A DNA stretch of 64,000 nt from Microbacterium dauci (lineage in GTDB: Bacteria; Actinomycetota; Actinomycetes; Actinomycetales; Microbacteriaceae). The DNA is taken from contig NZ_JASJND010000007.1 in the NCBI RefSeq assembly GCF_030065535.1, positions 124,001-188,000 on the forward strand, in the 5' to 3' direction. The position numbers were made by a program, and so were the translations under genes. Positions 38,894-47,321 of the stretch are shown here, in pieces; the first letter of the stretch is position 1, and each line of letters starts with the position of its first letter. The notes below the pieces were generated by a model. The model had not been told where the DNA came from and did not search any database. It saw only the letters and a list, made by a program, of their open reading frames with translations.

Positions 38894-39954
38894 GAAGATC
38901 CTCCGCGGCGACTCGTACGGATGAGGAGGTAGATGAGGTACGGCGCCCCGAGGATGCCGGTGATGACGCCGACGGGGAACTTCGTGCCGAACGCGAACTG
39001 TCCGATCAGGTCGGCTGCCAGGACGAGGCAGGCGCCGGTCAATGCGGCGGGCAGGATCACGGGCGTACCCGGTCCCACGAGGCGCGCGGCGATCGGACCC
39101 GCGAGGAAGGACACGAACGCGATCGGGCCGGTGGTCGCGGTGGCGAAGCATGCGAGGGCGACGGCGGCGACGACAAGGAGGATGCGGGTTCGATCGACCT
39201 TCACGCCCAACGCGGTGGCGGATGCGTCGCCGAGTTCGAGCGCGCTCAGATCACGGCTGAGGAACAGCACGATCGGAACGAGGATCGCGACGGCGATCCC
39301 GAGGGTCGGCACGTCCTCCATGCGCGAGCCGTTGAGGCTTCCGGTGAGCCACCGCGCGGCGACGAGCACGTCGTACACGTTCGCGCGGACGATGAGGAAG
39401 GACACGACGGAGTCGAGCATCGCGCCGATGCCGATGCCGATGAGGATCAGTCGGCCGCCGGTCGAGGTGCCTCCGCGCGCGGCGAGGGAGATCGCGAGGG
39501 CGGTGATGACGCCTGCTGCGAGCGAGAGCGCACTCGTCGCGCCGTGGCTCCAACCGAGGACGATCAGCGACAGGATCGCGGCGGCACTCGCGCCCGAGGT
39601 GATGCCGATGACGTCGGGGCTCGCGAGGGGATTGCGGAGCATGGTCTGGAAGGTCGCGCCGGCGACGCCGAACGCGATGCCCGCGAGGACTGCGATGATC
39701 ATGCGAGGAATGCGCAGTGTGCCGACGGTGAACGTGGCACCTTGCACCTGCTGGCCGAACATGACGGCGAGCACGTCCGAGGGCGGGTAGATCGTGTTGC
39801 CGAGCATCAGCATCGCTGCGATCAGCGCGAGCAGGAGGACCCCCAGCGCCGACATGGCGATGACGCGGCGGCGGGTGCGGTGGCGGCGTCCAGCGCGCAC
39901 GCGCTCGATCTGTGGCGCGGAGGCGAGGTCGAGGGGAGCGAGGAGGGTCGCCAT
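38890..39954 (-). CDS. ferric-siderophore ABC transporter permease (FecCD family, second)
   Basis: A 354-residue BtuC/FecD-like permease with nine to ten membrane helices. Family blocks GATFQTMLRNPLASPDVIGITSGA and GPIAFVSFLAGPIAARLVG are seen; a basic N-terminal tail of about 30 residues precedes the first helix. ATG 39954 shares one base with the stop of the other permease gene (TGATG). Forms the channel with its neighbour. Confidence 0.95.
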   Translation of the reverse strand: MATLLAPLDLASAPQIERVRAGRRHRTRRRVIAMSALGVLLLALIAAMLMLGNTIYPPSDVLAVMFGQQVQGATFTVGTLRIPRMIIAVLAGIAFGVAGATFQTMLRNPLASPDVIGITSGASAAAILSLIVLGWSHGATSALSLAAGVITALAISLAARGGTSTGGRLILIGIGIGAMLDSVVSFLIVRANVYDVLVAARWLTGSLNGSRMEDVPTLGIAVAILVPIVLFLSRDLSALELGDASATALGVKVDRTRILLVVAAVALACFATATTGPIAFVSFLAGPIAARLVGPGTPVILPAALTGACLVLAADLIGQFAFGTKFPVGVITGILGAPYLIYLLIRTSRRGGSS

Positions 39955-41009
39955 CACAGCCCCTTCAGTCGGGTGCGGCGTGCGATGACGATGAGGACCG
40001 GTGCGCCGAGGAACGCGGTGACGATGCCCGCCTCGACTTCGCTCGGGAAGCCGATCACGCGACCGATGGTGTCGGCGAGAACCAGCAGGATGGCGCCGCC
40101 GACGGCGGACAACGGGAGGAGCCACCGCTGGTCGGGTCCAGACACCATGCGGACGATGTGGGGCACCATGAGCCCGACGAACCCGATCGGTCCCGCGACG
40201 GCGGTGACGGCGGCGCACAGCGCGACGCCTGCGATCGCGGCGATGAGGCGGATGCGGCCGACATGGACGCCGAGGCCGACGGCGAGGTCGTCACCGAGGG
40301 CGAGGGCGTTGAGCGCCGAGGCGCAGAGGATCGCGACGAGCGCGCCGATGAGGAGCACGGGCGCGACGACGGCCATCGTCTCCCATGAGGCGCGACCGAC
40401 GTTGCCGATCTGCCAGTAGCGGAACTCGTCCATGACGTTCTGCCGGGGGAGGAGGATCGCCGAGATGAGCGAACTCAGCGCGGCGGTCGTCGCAGCGCCG
40501 GCGAGGGCGAGTTTGATCGGCGTGGTGCCGCCGGCGCCGATCGAGCCGATGAAGTACACGAAGATCGCGGTGATCGCGGCGCCGATGAAGGCGAGTGCGA
40601 GATAGCCGGTGGCGCTCGAGATGCCGAAGAACGCGATGCCCGAGACGACCGCGAGCGCTGCGCCGGTGTTCACACCGAGGATGCCGGGATCGGCGAGGGG
40701 GTTGCGGGTGATCGCCTGCATGAGCGCGCCGGAGAGCGCGAGGGCGGCTCCGGCGATGACGGCCAGCACTGTCCGGGGGATGCGGCTCTGCACCGCGATC
40801 GCACCGATCTCGGTCGGGGTTTCGCCACGGAACCACATCGTGATGCCGTCAACGACCTCGCCGATCGAGACGGGGCGGGAGCCGAACGCGAGCGAGAGTG
40901 CGATCGACACGAGGAGCGCGGCGGCCCCGACGAGCAGGATCGCCACGCGGCGCCGCGCGCCCACCGAGGTGGTGGGCGCGCGGCGTGCGGTGCTGACTGC
41001 GGTGGTCAC
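39954..41009 (-). CDS. ferric-siderophore ABC transporter permease (FecCD family, first)
   Basis: A 351-residue permease with about nine to ten helices. Family blocks are SGALMQAITRNPLADPGILGVNTGA and GPIGFVGLMVPHIVRMV. GTG 41009 overlaps the binding-protein gene by four bases and gives a sensible N-terminus; the longer upstream frame is a shadow of that gene. Confidence 0.95.
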   Translation of the reverse strand: MTTAVSTARRAPTTSVGARRRVAILLVGAAALLVSIALSLAFGSRPVSIGEVVDGITMWFRGETPTEIGAIAVQSRIPRTVLAVIAGAALALSGALMQAITRNPLADPGILGVNTGAALAVVSGIAFFGISSATGYLALAFIGAAITAIFVYFIGSIGAGGTTPIKLALAGAATTAALSSLISAILLPRQNVMDEFRYWQIGNVGRASWETMAVVAPVLLIGALVAILCASALNALALGDDLAVGLGVHVGRIRLIAAIAGVALCAAVTAVAGPIGFVGLMVPHIVRMVSGPDQRWLLPLSAVGGAILLVLADTIGRVIGFPSEVEAGIVTAFLGAPVLIVIARRTRLKGL

Positions 41010-42022
41010 TGAACCTTTGCGGCGGCTTCTTCGAGGAGCGGCACGTAGCGGTCGAGGACCCACGGGATCGACAGCGCGGTCGGGCTGACACCGGCGCTGA
41101 GTGCGTCGCCCATGCCGACCTCGATGATCGCGCCCGCCTTGACCGCGGGGAGGGTGCTCCACAGCGGGTCTGCCTGGAGGGCAGCCGCCACGTCGCCGTC
41201 GCCGTACGTCACGATGACGTCGATGTCGGCGAGCTGGTCGGCGTTCTCGGCGCTGAAGTCCTTGTAGAACGAGCCGTCGCTCGCGTCGGCGGCGGCGGGC
41301 ATGTCGAACCCGAGGTCGCCCAGGAACGCGGTGCGCGCGTCACCCTCGGTGTAGATCGAGACCTTCGAGAGGTCGGCGGCGCTCGCCGAGAAGAACGCGG
41401 CGGTCTTGCCCGAGAAGTCGGCGTCGGCGGTGGCATCCGCGATCTCGGTCTCGAGGTCGGCGACGAGCTGGTCGCCCTCAGCAGCGAGGCCGAGCGCCTC
41501 GGCGTTGATCGTGATGGTGTCGCGCCACGAGGTGAACCAGGCGACCTCGGGGTACGCCACGACCGGGGCGATGTCGCTCAGCGTGCCGTAGCTCGCCTCG
41601 TCGAGACCGGACTGGGCGGCCAGGATCACGTCGGGGTCGGTGTCGGCGATCGCCTCGAAGTCGGTGCCGGCGGACGTCGTGAACAGGGCGGGCATCTCGC
41701 CGCCGAGCTCCTCGATCTTGTCGAGGCTCCACTCGTAGAGGCCGGGCTCGGCGTCGCCGGTCCAGTTCCAGACCTGGGTGTCGGTGCCGACCGGGATGAT
41801 GCCCAGCGCAAGCGCGACGTCCTGGTTGCTCCACCCGACCGTCGCGACACGCTCCGGCTTCGCGGCGATCTCGGTCTCGCCGAACGCGTGCGTGATGGTC
41901 ACGGGGAACGCGTCGTCGGCAGCGGCACCGGGAGTGGCGTCACCGGTGGGCGTGGTCGCGCAACCGGTGAGGAAGAGGAGGGATGCCGCCGAGAGGGCGA
42001 CGGCAGAGCGAATGCGAGGCAC
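41006..42022 (-). CDS. iron-siderophore ABC transporter substrate-binding lipoprotein
   Basis: A 338-residue class III binding protein. Signal peptide with lipobox LTGC (Cys about residue 21), then the two-lobe fold with HAFGETEIAAKPERVATVGWSNQDVALALGI at the start. Probable ligand is a ferric siderophore; which type cannot be told. GTG 42022 has GGAG five bases upstream. First gene of the five-gene operon, whose promoter is overlapped by a DtxR/IdeR box, so expression should rise on iron limitation. Confidence 0.95.
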   Translation of the reverse strand: MPRIRSAVALSAASLLFLTGCATTPTGDATPGAAADDAFPVTITHAFGETEIAAKPERVATVGWSNQDVALALGIIPVGTDTQVWNWTGDAEPGLYEWSLDKIEELGGEMPALFTTSAGTDFEAIADTDPDVILAAQSGLDEASYGTLSDIAPVVAYPEVAWFTSWRDTITINAEALGLAAEGDQLVADLETEIADATADADFSGKTAAFFSASAADLSKVSIYTEGDARTAFLGDLGFDMPAAADASDGSFYKDFSAENADQLADIDVIVTYGDGDVAAALQADPLWSTLPAVKAGAIIEVGMGDALSAGVSPTALSIPWVLDRYVPLLEEAAAKVQ

Positions 42023-42043
42023 GGATGCTCCTGGTTCGATTGA

Positions 42044-42062
42044 TTAGGGTCGCCTAACCTTA
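42044..42062 (-). promoter_or_regulatory. DtxR/IdeR iron box of the siderophore operon
   Basis: On the minus strand the 19 bases match 16 of 19 positions of the consensus TTAGGTTAGGCTAACCTAA. The first six bases TAAGGT could also be the -10. It lies 22 bases before the binding-protein start, the right place for repression by an iron-loaded DtxR-type regulator. Confidence 0.88.
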
Positions 42063-42100
42063 CAACCGCGCAGACCCCTGACGAAATCCGTGACGACGCG

Positions 42101-42132
42101 AAAACGGCCCCCACCCAAGTGGAGGCCGTTTC
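42101..42132 (-). terminator. bioY terminator
   Basis: AAACGGCC (42102-42109) pairs with GGCCGTTT (42124-42131), with further CCAC/GTGG pairing inside; on the minus strand it ends in TTTT. It lies 17 bases after bioY. Confidence 0.75.
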
Positions 42133-42148
42133 GTCGAGACGTCGTCGG

Positions 42149-42781
42149 TCAGCGGCGCCGGTGGCGCTCCACCGCCCGGACGCCGAGCCATGCGGCCGGG
42201 ACGAGCAGCGCGGCGAACGCCGCCTTGATGAGGCCGGGCACGATGAACGGGAGCACGCCGGAGCTCATGACGAGCGCGAACGTCACGTCGGTGCCGACGA
42301 CGGCGCCGAGGATCAGCGCCATGTAGGGGACGCCCACGAGGAACGGCATGATCGAGGCGGCGACGAAGCCGACGAATGCGAGCACGGGCTTCCGGTCCCA
42401 CGCGCGTTCGGCGAACCAGCCGGCGAGGAACGCGGCGGGGATGAATCCGAGGATGAACCCGAACGAGGGGCTGAGCACGTATGCAGGGCCGGCGAGGGCG
42501 CCCGCGAAGATCGGCGCTCCGGCGAGGCCCGCAAGCATGTACGAGGTGAGTGCGATCGCACCGCGTCGTGCGCCGAGCGCCGCACCGACGACGATCACGC
42601 CGAGGGTCTGCCCCGTGATCGGCACCGGACCGATGAAGAACGACACCTTGGCGAGCAGGGCGACGAGGGCCACGCCCGCGACGACGAGCGCGGCATCTGT
42701 CGCGAGCGACCGTGCACGCGTCGTGGGCTGCGCGATCAGATCGGCGAGGACGGGGCGCCGGACGGCGGTGGACAGGGACAT
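42149..42781 (-). CDS. bioY: biotin transporter BioY
   Basis: A 210-residue integral membrane S-component of an ECF-type biotin importer. About six helices; VSFFIGPVPITGQTLGVIVVG and GPAYVLSPSFGFILGFIPAAFLAG are family blocks. ATG 42781 has GGAGG seven bases upstream. No bioM/bioN (ATPase and T-component) follow, so it either works alone or uses a shared energising module elsewhere. Divergent from the ABC-F gene. Confidence 0.94.
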   Translation of the reverse strand: MSLSTAVRRPVLADLIAQPTTRARSLATDAALVVAGVALVALLAKVSFFIGPVPITGQTLGVIVVGAALGARRGAIALTSYMLAGLAGAPIFAGALAGPAYVLSPSFGFILGFIPAAFLAGWFAERAWDRKPVLAFVGFVAASIMPFLVGVPYMALILGAVVGTDVTFALVMSSGVLPFIVPGLIKAAFAALLVPAAWLGVRAVERHRRR

Positions 42782-42885
42782 GCGGCCTCCTGGAGCGTCG
42801 GTGCGCGCGGGGGCGCGCTCGTTCGGCGCAATCCTATGGGCCGCTTCCCCGGGCGCGCGAAACGATGTGGACACGAGACAAGATC

Positions 42886-42891
42886 TATACT
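42886..42891 (+). promoter_or_regulatory. -10 hexamer for the ABC-F gene
   Basis: TATACT 50 bases before GTG 42942, within the 160-base gap to divergent bioY. No clear -35. Confidence 0.5.
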
Positions 42892-42941
42892 GGGGATTTG
42901 GCCGATCGGCCGCTTTCCCTCCCGAAGAACGGACGTCCGCT

Positions 42942-44540
42942 GTGCTCGCCGTGCACGATCTCGAGATCCGCGTGGGCGCGCGCACCCTCATGTCCGAGGT
43001 CTCCTTCCGTGTGTCGCCCGGAGACAAGATCGGCCTCGTCGGTCGCAACGGCGCCGGCAAGACCACGCTGACCAAGGTCCTGGCCGGCGACCTCATCCCG
43101 GCCGACGGCAAGGTCGAACGATCCGGCGAACTCGGCTACCTGCCGCAGGACCCCCGGTCCGGCGACCCCGAGATGCTCGCCCGCACCCGCATCCTGGACG
43201 CCCGCGGGCTCGGGACGCTCGCGCTCGGCATGCGTGAGGCGACCGAGCTCATGGGCCACGACGACCCTGCCGTCGCCGACAAAGCGATGCGCCGGTACGG
43301 CAACCTCACCGAGCGGTTCGAGGCCCTCGGCGGCTACGCGGCCGAGGCGGAGGCGGCATCCATCGCCCACAACCTCTCGTTGCCCGACCGCATCCTCGAC
43401 CAGCCGCTCAAGACGCTGTCGGGCGGCCAGCGCCGCCGCATCGAGCTCGCCCGGATCCTGTTCTCCGACGCGCAGACAATGATCCTCGATGAGCCGACGA
43501 ACCACCTCGACGCAGACAGCGTCGTGTGGCTCCGCGAGTTCCTGAAGGGCTACAAGGGCGGCCTCATCGTCATCAGTCACGACATCGAGCTCGTCGGCGA
43601 GACGGTCAACCGGGTGTTCTACCTCGACGCGATGCGTCAGGTCATCGACACCTACAACATGAACTGGAAGAACTACCTGCGTCAGCGCGTCGCAGACGAG
43701 GAGCGCCGCAAGAAGGAGCGCGTCAACATCGAGAAGAAGGCGACCGCGCTGCAGCTGCAGGCCGCCCGCTTCGGTGCGAAGGCGTCGAAGGCCGCTGCTG
43801 CCCACCAGATGGTCGCGCGCGCCGAGAAGATGCTGTCGGGCCTCGAGGAGGTTCGCCAGGAAGACCGGGTCGCGAAGCTCCGGTTCCCGAAGCCTGCGCC
43901 GTGCGGCAAGACGCCGCTCATGGCGAAGGACCTGTCGAAGTCGTACGGGTCGCTCGAGATCTTCGCGGGCGTCGACCTTGCAATCGACCGCGGCTCGAAG
44001 GTCGTCGTGCTCGGCCTCAACGGTGCCGGCAAGACCACGCTGCTGCGTATCCTCGCGGGCGTCGACAAGGCCGACACCGGTGTCATCGAGCCCGGGCACG
44101 GCCTCAAGGTCGGGTACTACGCCCAGGAGCACGAGAACCTCGACGTCGACCGGTCTGTGCTCGAGAACATGATGTCGGCCGCCCCCGACATCACGGCGAC
44201 CGAGGCGCGCAAGGTGCTCGGGTCGTTCCTCTTCACCGGTGACGACGTCCTGAAGCCGGCCGGTGTTCTCTCGGGCGGTGAGAAGACCCGACTCTCGCTC
44301 GCGACGCTCGTCGTGTCGTCGGCGAACATGCTGCTGCTCGACGAGCCGACCAACAACCTCGACCCGGCGTCGCGCGAAGAGATCCTCGGCGCACTCGCGC
44401 ACTACGAGGGCGCGGTCGTGCTGGTCTCGCACGATGAGGGTGCGGTGCAGGCGCTGAACCCCGAGCGCGTGCTCATCCTCCCCGACGGTGTCGAGGACAT
44501 CTGGGGTCGCGACTACATCGACCTGATTACCTTGGCGTGA
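42942..44540 (+). CDS. ABC-F family ATPase
   Basis: A 532-residue soluble protein with two ABC domains and no membrane part. Walker A motifs GRNGAGKTT and GLNGAGKTT, signatures LSGGQRRRIELARIL and LSGGEKTRLSLATLV, Walker B segments MILDEPTNHLD and LLLDEPTNNLD, separated by the helical P-site-tRNA interaction linker (about residues 235-305). Family members act on ribosomes as translation factors or protect against ribosome-targeting antibiotics; this one looks like the housekeeping type. GTG 42942 gives the standard start; GTG 42951 is also possible. A 22-bp direct repeat spans its stop. Confidence 0.93.
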   Translation: MLAVHDLEIRVGARTLMSEVSFRVSPGDKIGLVGRNGAGKTTLTKVLAGDLIPADGKVERSGELGYLPQDPRSGDPEMLARTRILDARGLGTLALGMREATELMGHDDPAVADKAMRRYGNLTERFEALGGYAAEAEAASIAHNLSLPDRILDQPLKTLSGGQRRRIELARILFSDAQTMILDEPTNHLDADSVVWLREFLKGYKGGLIVISHDIELVGETVNRVFYLDAMRQVIDTYNMNWKNYLRQRVADEERRKKERVNIEKKATALQLQAARFGAKASKAAAAHQMVARAEKMLSGLEEVRQEDRVAKLRFPKPAPCGKTPLMAKDLSKSYGSLEIFAGVDLAIDRGSKVVVLGLNGAGKTTLLRILAGVDKADTGVIEPGHGLKVGYYAQEHENLDVDRSVLENMMSAAPDITATEARKVLGSFLFTGDDVLKPAGVLSGGEKTRLSLATLVVSSANMLLLDEPTNNLDPASREEILGALAHYEGAVVLVSHDEGAVQALNPERVLILPDGVEDIWGRDYIDLITLA

Positions 44541-44574
44541 CGCGGTCCGGGCACCTTGGCGTGACGCGGTCCGG
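44529..44574 (+). repeat. tandem 22-base direct repeat over the ABC-F stop
   Basis: Two perfect 22-base copies, 44529-44550 and 44553-44574, with a 24-base period. The first covers the last codons and stop of the ABC-F gene. The period is a multiple of three, so a second in-frame copy of the terminal codons and stop lies downstream. Confidence 0.95.
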
Positions 44575-44593
44575 CTGACCCGGGCTCAGCGGG
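44571..44593. terminator. possible bidirectional terminator between the ABC-F and SURF1 genes
   Basis: CCGGCTGA pairs with TCAGCGGG with one mismatch around CCCGGGC. It overlaps the SURF1 stop. Weak evidence. Confidence 0.35.
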
Positions 44594-45416
44594 CGTCGAG
44601 GAGCTCGTCCTCGGCTTCCATGTCGCGATCGCGACGTGCGCGCGGTGTGCGCTGGGGAGCGGATGCCTCGTCCTCGTCGTCTTCGCGGCGATGCTTCACC
44701 TCGGTGCGGATCATGTACCAGATGAACGCGAAGCCCATCACGGCGAACAGGATCCACTGGATGGCGTACGACAGGTGCGGTCCGGGGTCCTCCGACGGCG
44801 CTTCGAGCTGGTTCGGCGCCGTCGCCGGGGCGGGATCCTCCGCGGACATGAGGACGTAGGCCGACGTGAGCATCGCGTCGCCGGCATCGATCCCGTCCGA
44901 GATCAGCGGGAGATCGATCGTGGGCACCTGCCCGTCAGGGGCGGAACGGCCATCGCGGGCGGATTGCTCCCCGGGAAGCAGGCGGCCGGTCACGACGACC
45001 TCTCCGTCGGGGGCGGCGGGGATCTCATCCGGCTCGGGTTGGTCTCGACCCGGCGGAACCCAGCCGCGATCGACGACGACGATCCGTCCGTCATCGGTGA
45101 GGAACGGTACGAGGACCTCGAACGCGCTGGTGCCACCGCGCGGCCGGTTCCGCACCAGCACCGTTTCGTCGGTGAGGTACGTGCCCCGCAGCAGCACCGG
45201 GCGCCACTCGTCGTCGGCGTCGAAGCTCGCGCCGGGAGCGATCACCTCAGCGAGTGCGACGGGAGCCTGGTCGTAGTTCCCGGCGACGAGGGCGAGCTCC
45301 GCGTCGCGCTCGGCGGTGCGCGCGAACTGCCAGTTCGACAACATGGCGCAGGCGATCGCGAAGACGATCGCGACAGCGACGTAGCCGCTCCACCGGAGCG
45401 CGGTGCGACTGTTCAC
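44586..45416 (-). CDS. SURF1-family cytochrome oxidase biogenesis protein
   Basis: A 276-residue membrane protein with a helix at each end (about residues 10-30 and 212-232) and an extracytoplasmic domain between, the SURF1 layout. NWQFARTAERDAEL after the first helix, VLVRNRPRGGTSAFEVLVPF, VVVDRGWVPPG and the YAIQWILFA start of the last helix are typical. It assists cytochrome aa3 assembly, linking it to ctaA/ctaB. GTG 45416 overlaps the upstream small gene by four bases. The cytoplasmic C-terminal tail is acidic then basic. Confidence 0.93.
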   Translation of the reverse strand: MNSRTALRWSGYVAVAIVFAIACAMLSNWQFARTAERDAELALVAGNYDQAPVALAEVIAPGASFDADDEWRPVLLRGTYLTDETVLVRNRPRGGTSAFEVLVPFLTDDGRIVVVDRGWVPPGRDQPEPDEIPAAPDGEVVVTGRLLPGEQSARDGRSAPDGQVPTIDLPLISDGIDAGDAMLTSAYVLMSAEDPAPATAPNQLEAPSEDPGPHLSYAIQWILFAVMGFAFIWYMIRTEVKHRREDDEDEASAPQRTPRARRDRDMEAEDELLDAR

Positions 45417-45616
45417 GAGGCATCCGAGACGGGCATGGGGATGACCTCCACGGGGAATTCGCGCGAGGCGAGGTAGTCGTGGAGGAACTCGCGGTGCGCG
45501 TCGCAGGCCGCCCAGATCTTCCGTCGTTCGGGTCCATGGATCCGGGGGTTGCGCCACACCACCTGCCATCCGGCGACGGCGCGGCATCCGGCGCGGGAGC
45601 ACTGGGCGCCGCTCAC
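45413..45616 (-). CDS. small Cys/His protein between SURF1 and DUF3099 genes
   Basis: A 67-residue soluble protein with C6-x4-C11 and later C38-x2-H41 (AACDAHREFLHDYL), a possible single metal site, plus a Trp/Arg-rich centre (WRNPRIHGPERRKIW). I recall relatives in many actinobacteria under uninformative names; the function is unknown. GTG 45616 overlaps the DUF3099 gene by four bases and its end overlaps SURF1 by four, so it is co-translated with a cytochrome oxidase assembly factor. A metal-handling role is inference. Confidence 0.75.
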   Translation of the reverse strand: MSGAQCSRAGCRAVAGWQVVWRNPRIHGPERRKIWAACDAHREFLHDYLASREFPVEVIPMPVSDAS

Positions 45617-45963
45617 GAGTCTTCCGATCGTGGCGATTCGTTGATCCGGAAGACGCCGGGGTCGTCGGGCTCGGCCGCGCGCGGCGCACCAGGAGGCGCC
45701 TCGACCGCGCGTCGCGGGTCCACCGCGCGCCGCGCGGTCGGTGCGCTGCCGGCATTCGCCACCACGACGGCGACGTAGGGCAGCACTGCCGCTCCGAGCG
45801 CGAACACCCAGGTGTACCAGCTGTACGGCGTCACGGTGGCCATCAGGACGAGGCACACCATGCGCACGCCCATGGTGATGTAGTACTTGCGGGAGCGCGC
45901 GCGGGCGTCGTCCTCCGGCGCCGTGGCGAGGGAGGTCGCCGACGGTGTGGAGCTCGATCTCAT
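45613..45963 (-). CDS. DUF3099 membrane protein
   Basis: A 116-residue protein with two membrane helices (about residues 29-46 and 50-70) preceded by RSRKYYITMGVRM, the DUF3099 signature, and a Pro/Ala/Arg-rich cytoplasmic tail. Function unknown; in actinobacteria often near fabG and SURF1, as here. No clear ribosome site at ATG 45963. Confidence 0.85.
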   Translation of the reverse strand: MRSSSTPSATSLATAPEDDARARSRKYYITMGVRMVCLVLMATVTPYSWYTWVFALGAAVLPYVAVVVANAGSAPTARRAVDPRRAVEAPPGAPRAAEPDDPGVFRINESPRSEDS

Positions 45964-45979
45964 GCGGCGTGACGTGTGA

Positions 45980-46513
45980 TCAGCTCCAAGAACCCGAGCC
46001 CGACGATGCCGCGAGCCCGATGACGAAGACGAACCAGATCACCCAGAAGACGATGAACAGCAGCCAGATGCCGGTGCCGACCCAGCCGACGATCGTGCCG
46101 GCAAGAGCGATGCCACGACCGTTCTCACCCGAGGTCTTCAGGTTCTTGAGCGCCATGTGCCCGGTGATCACGCCGGCGATCGAGCCGATGAACGGGATGA
46201 GCGAAAGCCCGGCGACCGATGCGATGAGCGACACGATCGCGAGCACACTGGTCGGGCGAGGTGGCGCGTACGTGTAGCCGTATGCGGGTGCGGGCTGGCC
46301 GTAGGCCGGCGGCGGATACTGCGGGGCCGCGTATCCGGGTGCGCCGTAGACCGGTGCGGCCGGCGGGGGATACGCCCCGGACGGGGGAGCGTCGTATCCT
46401 GCGGGCGGAGGGGTGGGCGCGTCACCGACAGGCGGCCGCACGGCACCGGAAGGCGGCTGCGGGACCTCGCCCTCGGGCGGCGTCGGCGGGGTGGGGTTCG
46501 TGTCGTCGGTCAC
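45980..46513 (-). CDS. DUF4190-type membrane protein with proline-rich N-terminus
   Basis: A 177-residue protein. The first 85 residues are a Pro/Tyr/Ala/Gly-rich cytoplasmic tail with repeated PPP and GYAAPQYPPP-like units; then two helices separated by GHMALKNLKTSGENGRGIALAG, the DUF4190 signature. Function unknown. GTG 46513 is chosen since AAGGAG lies six bases upstream; ATG 46519 and ATG 46528 overlap or precede that site. Leads a run with the DUF3099, small Cys/His and SURF1 genes. Confidence 0.85.
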   Translation of the reverse strand: MTDDTNPTPPTPPEGEVPQPPSGAVRPPVGDAPTPPPAGYDAPPSGAYPPPAAPVYGAPGYAAPQYPPPAYGQPAPAYGYTYAPPRPTSVLAIVSLIASVAGLSLIPFIGSIAGVITGHMALKNLKTSGENGRGIALAGTIVGWVGTGIWLLFIVFWVIWFVFVIGLAASSGSGSWS

Positions 46514-46604
46514 GGACATCTCCTTCATGCGGCTGCACCACCAGCGTACTCGTCGCGACGCGGCTAGGCTGGTTCGGTTCACCGCTGCCCGAGCAAGGAG
46601 CACC

Positions 46605-47315
46605 ATGTCCTCTGATCGCGTCGTCCTCGTCACCGGAGGCAACCGCGGCATCGGCCGCGCCATCGCCGAGCGCTTCGTCACCGACGGCTACAAGGTCGCC
46701 GTCACCGCGCGGTCGGGCGAAGGCCCCGAGGGCACGCTCACGGTGCGTGCCGACGTGACGGATGCCGCGTCGCTCGACGCCGCATACGCCGAGGTCGAGC
46801 AGCAGCTCGGGCCGGTCGAGATCGTCGTCGCGAACGCCGGGATCACGAAGGACACGCTCCTGCTGCGCATGAGCGAGGACGACTTCGACTCGGTCGTCTC
46901 GACCAACCTCGGTGGGACGTTCCGCGTCGTCAAGCGCGCGGCGAAGGGCATGCTCCGCGCACGCTGGGGACGCGTCATCCTCATCTCCTCGGTCGTCGGG
47001 CTCTATGGTTCGGCCGGGCAGATCAACTACTCGTCGTCCAAGAGCGCGCTTGTGGGCTTCGCCCGCTCGCTGACTCGTGAGCTCGGTGCTCGCGCGATCA
47101 CCGCGAACGTGGTCGCACCCGGCTTCATCGAGACCGACATGACCGCCGCGCTCCCCGAAGACACGCAGGCCGAGTACAAGAAGAACATCCCGGCCGGCCG
47201 CTTCGGCGATGCCGCCGAGGTGGCATCCGTCGTCGCCTGGCTCGCCTCCGACGACGCCGCCTACATCTCCGGTGCCGTCATCCCCGTCGACGGCGGCCTC
47301 GGGATGGGGCACTGA
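46605..47315 (+). CDS. fabG: 3-oxoacyl-ACP reductase (FabG, SDR family)
   Basis: A 236-residue short-chain dehydrogenase of fatty acid synthesis. NADP loop TGGNRGIGRAIA, NAGIT, catalytic Ser in ISSV, Tyr and Lys in YSSSK, and APGFIETDMT are seen. ATG 46605 follows AAGGAG, with TAGGCT (46565-46570) as its -10. In mycobacteria the partner inhA follows; it does not here. Confidence 0.93.
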   Translation: MSSDRVVLVTGGNRGIGRAIAERFVTDGYKVAVTARSGEGPEGTLTVRADVTDAASLDAAYAEVEQQLGPVEIVVANAGITKDTLLLRMSEDDFDSVVSTNLGGTFRVVKRAAKGMLRARWGRVILISSVVGLYGSAGQINYSSSKSALVGFARSLTRELGARAITANVVAPGFIETDMTAALPEDTQAEYKKNIPAGRFGDAAEVASVVAWLASDDAAYISGAVIPVDGGLGMGH

Positions 47316-47321
47316 CCCGCG

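Noticed and set aside
42885..44432. 515-codon minus-strand frame over the ABC-F gene
   Set aside because: Antisense shadow; composition typical of complement of GC-rich coding DNA.
44529..44574. Direct repeat as target-site duplication of a lost insertion sequence
   Set aside because: The copies are only two bases apart and nothing lies between; simple tandem duplication is enough.
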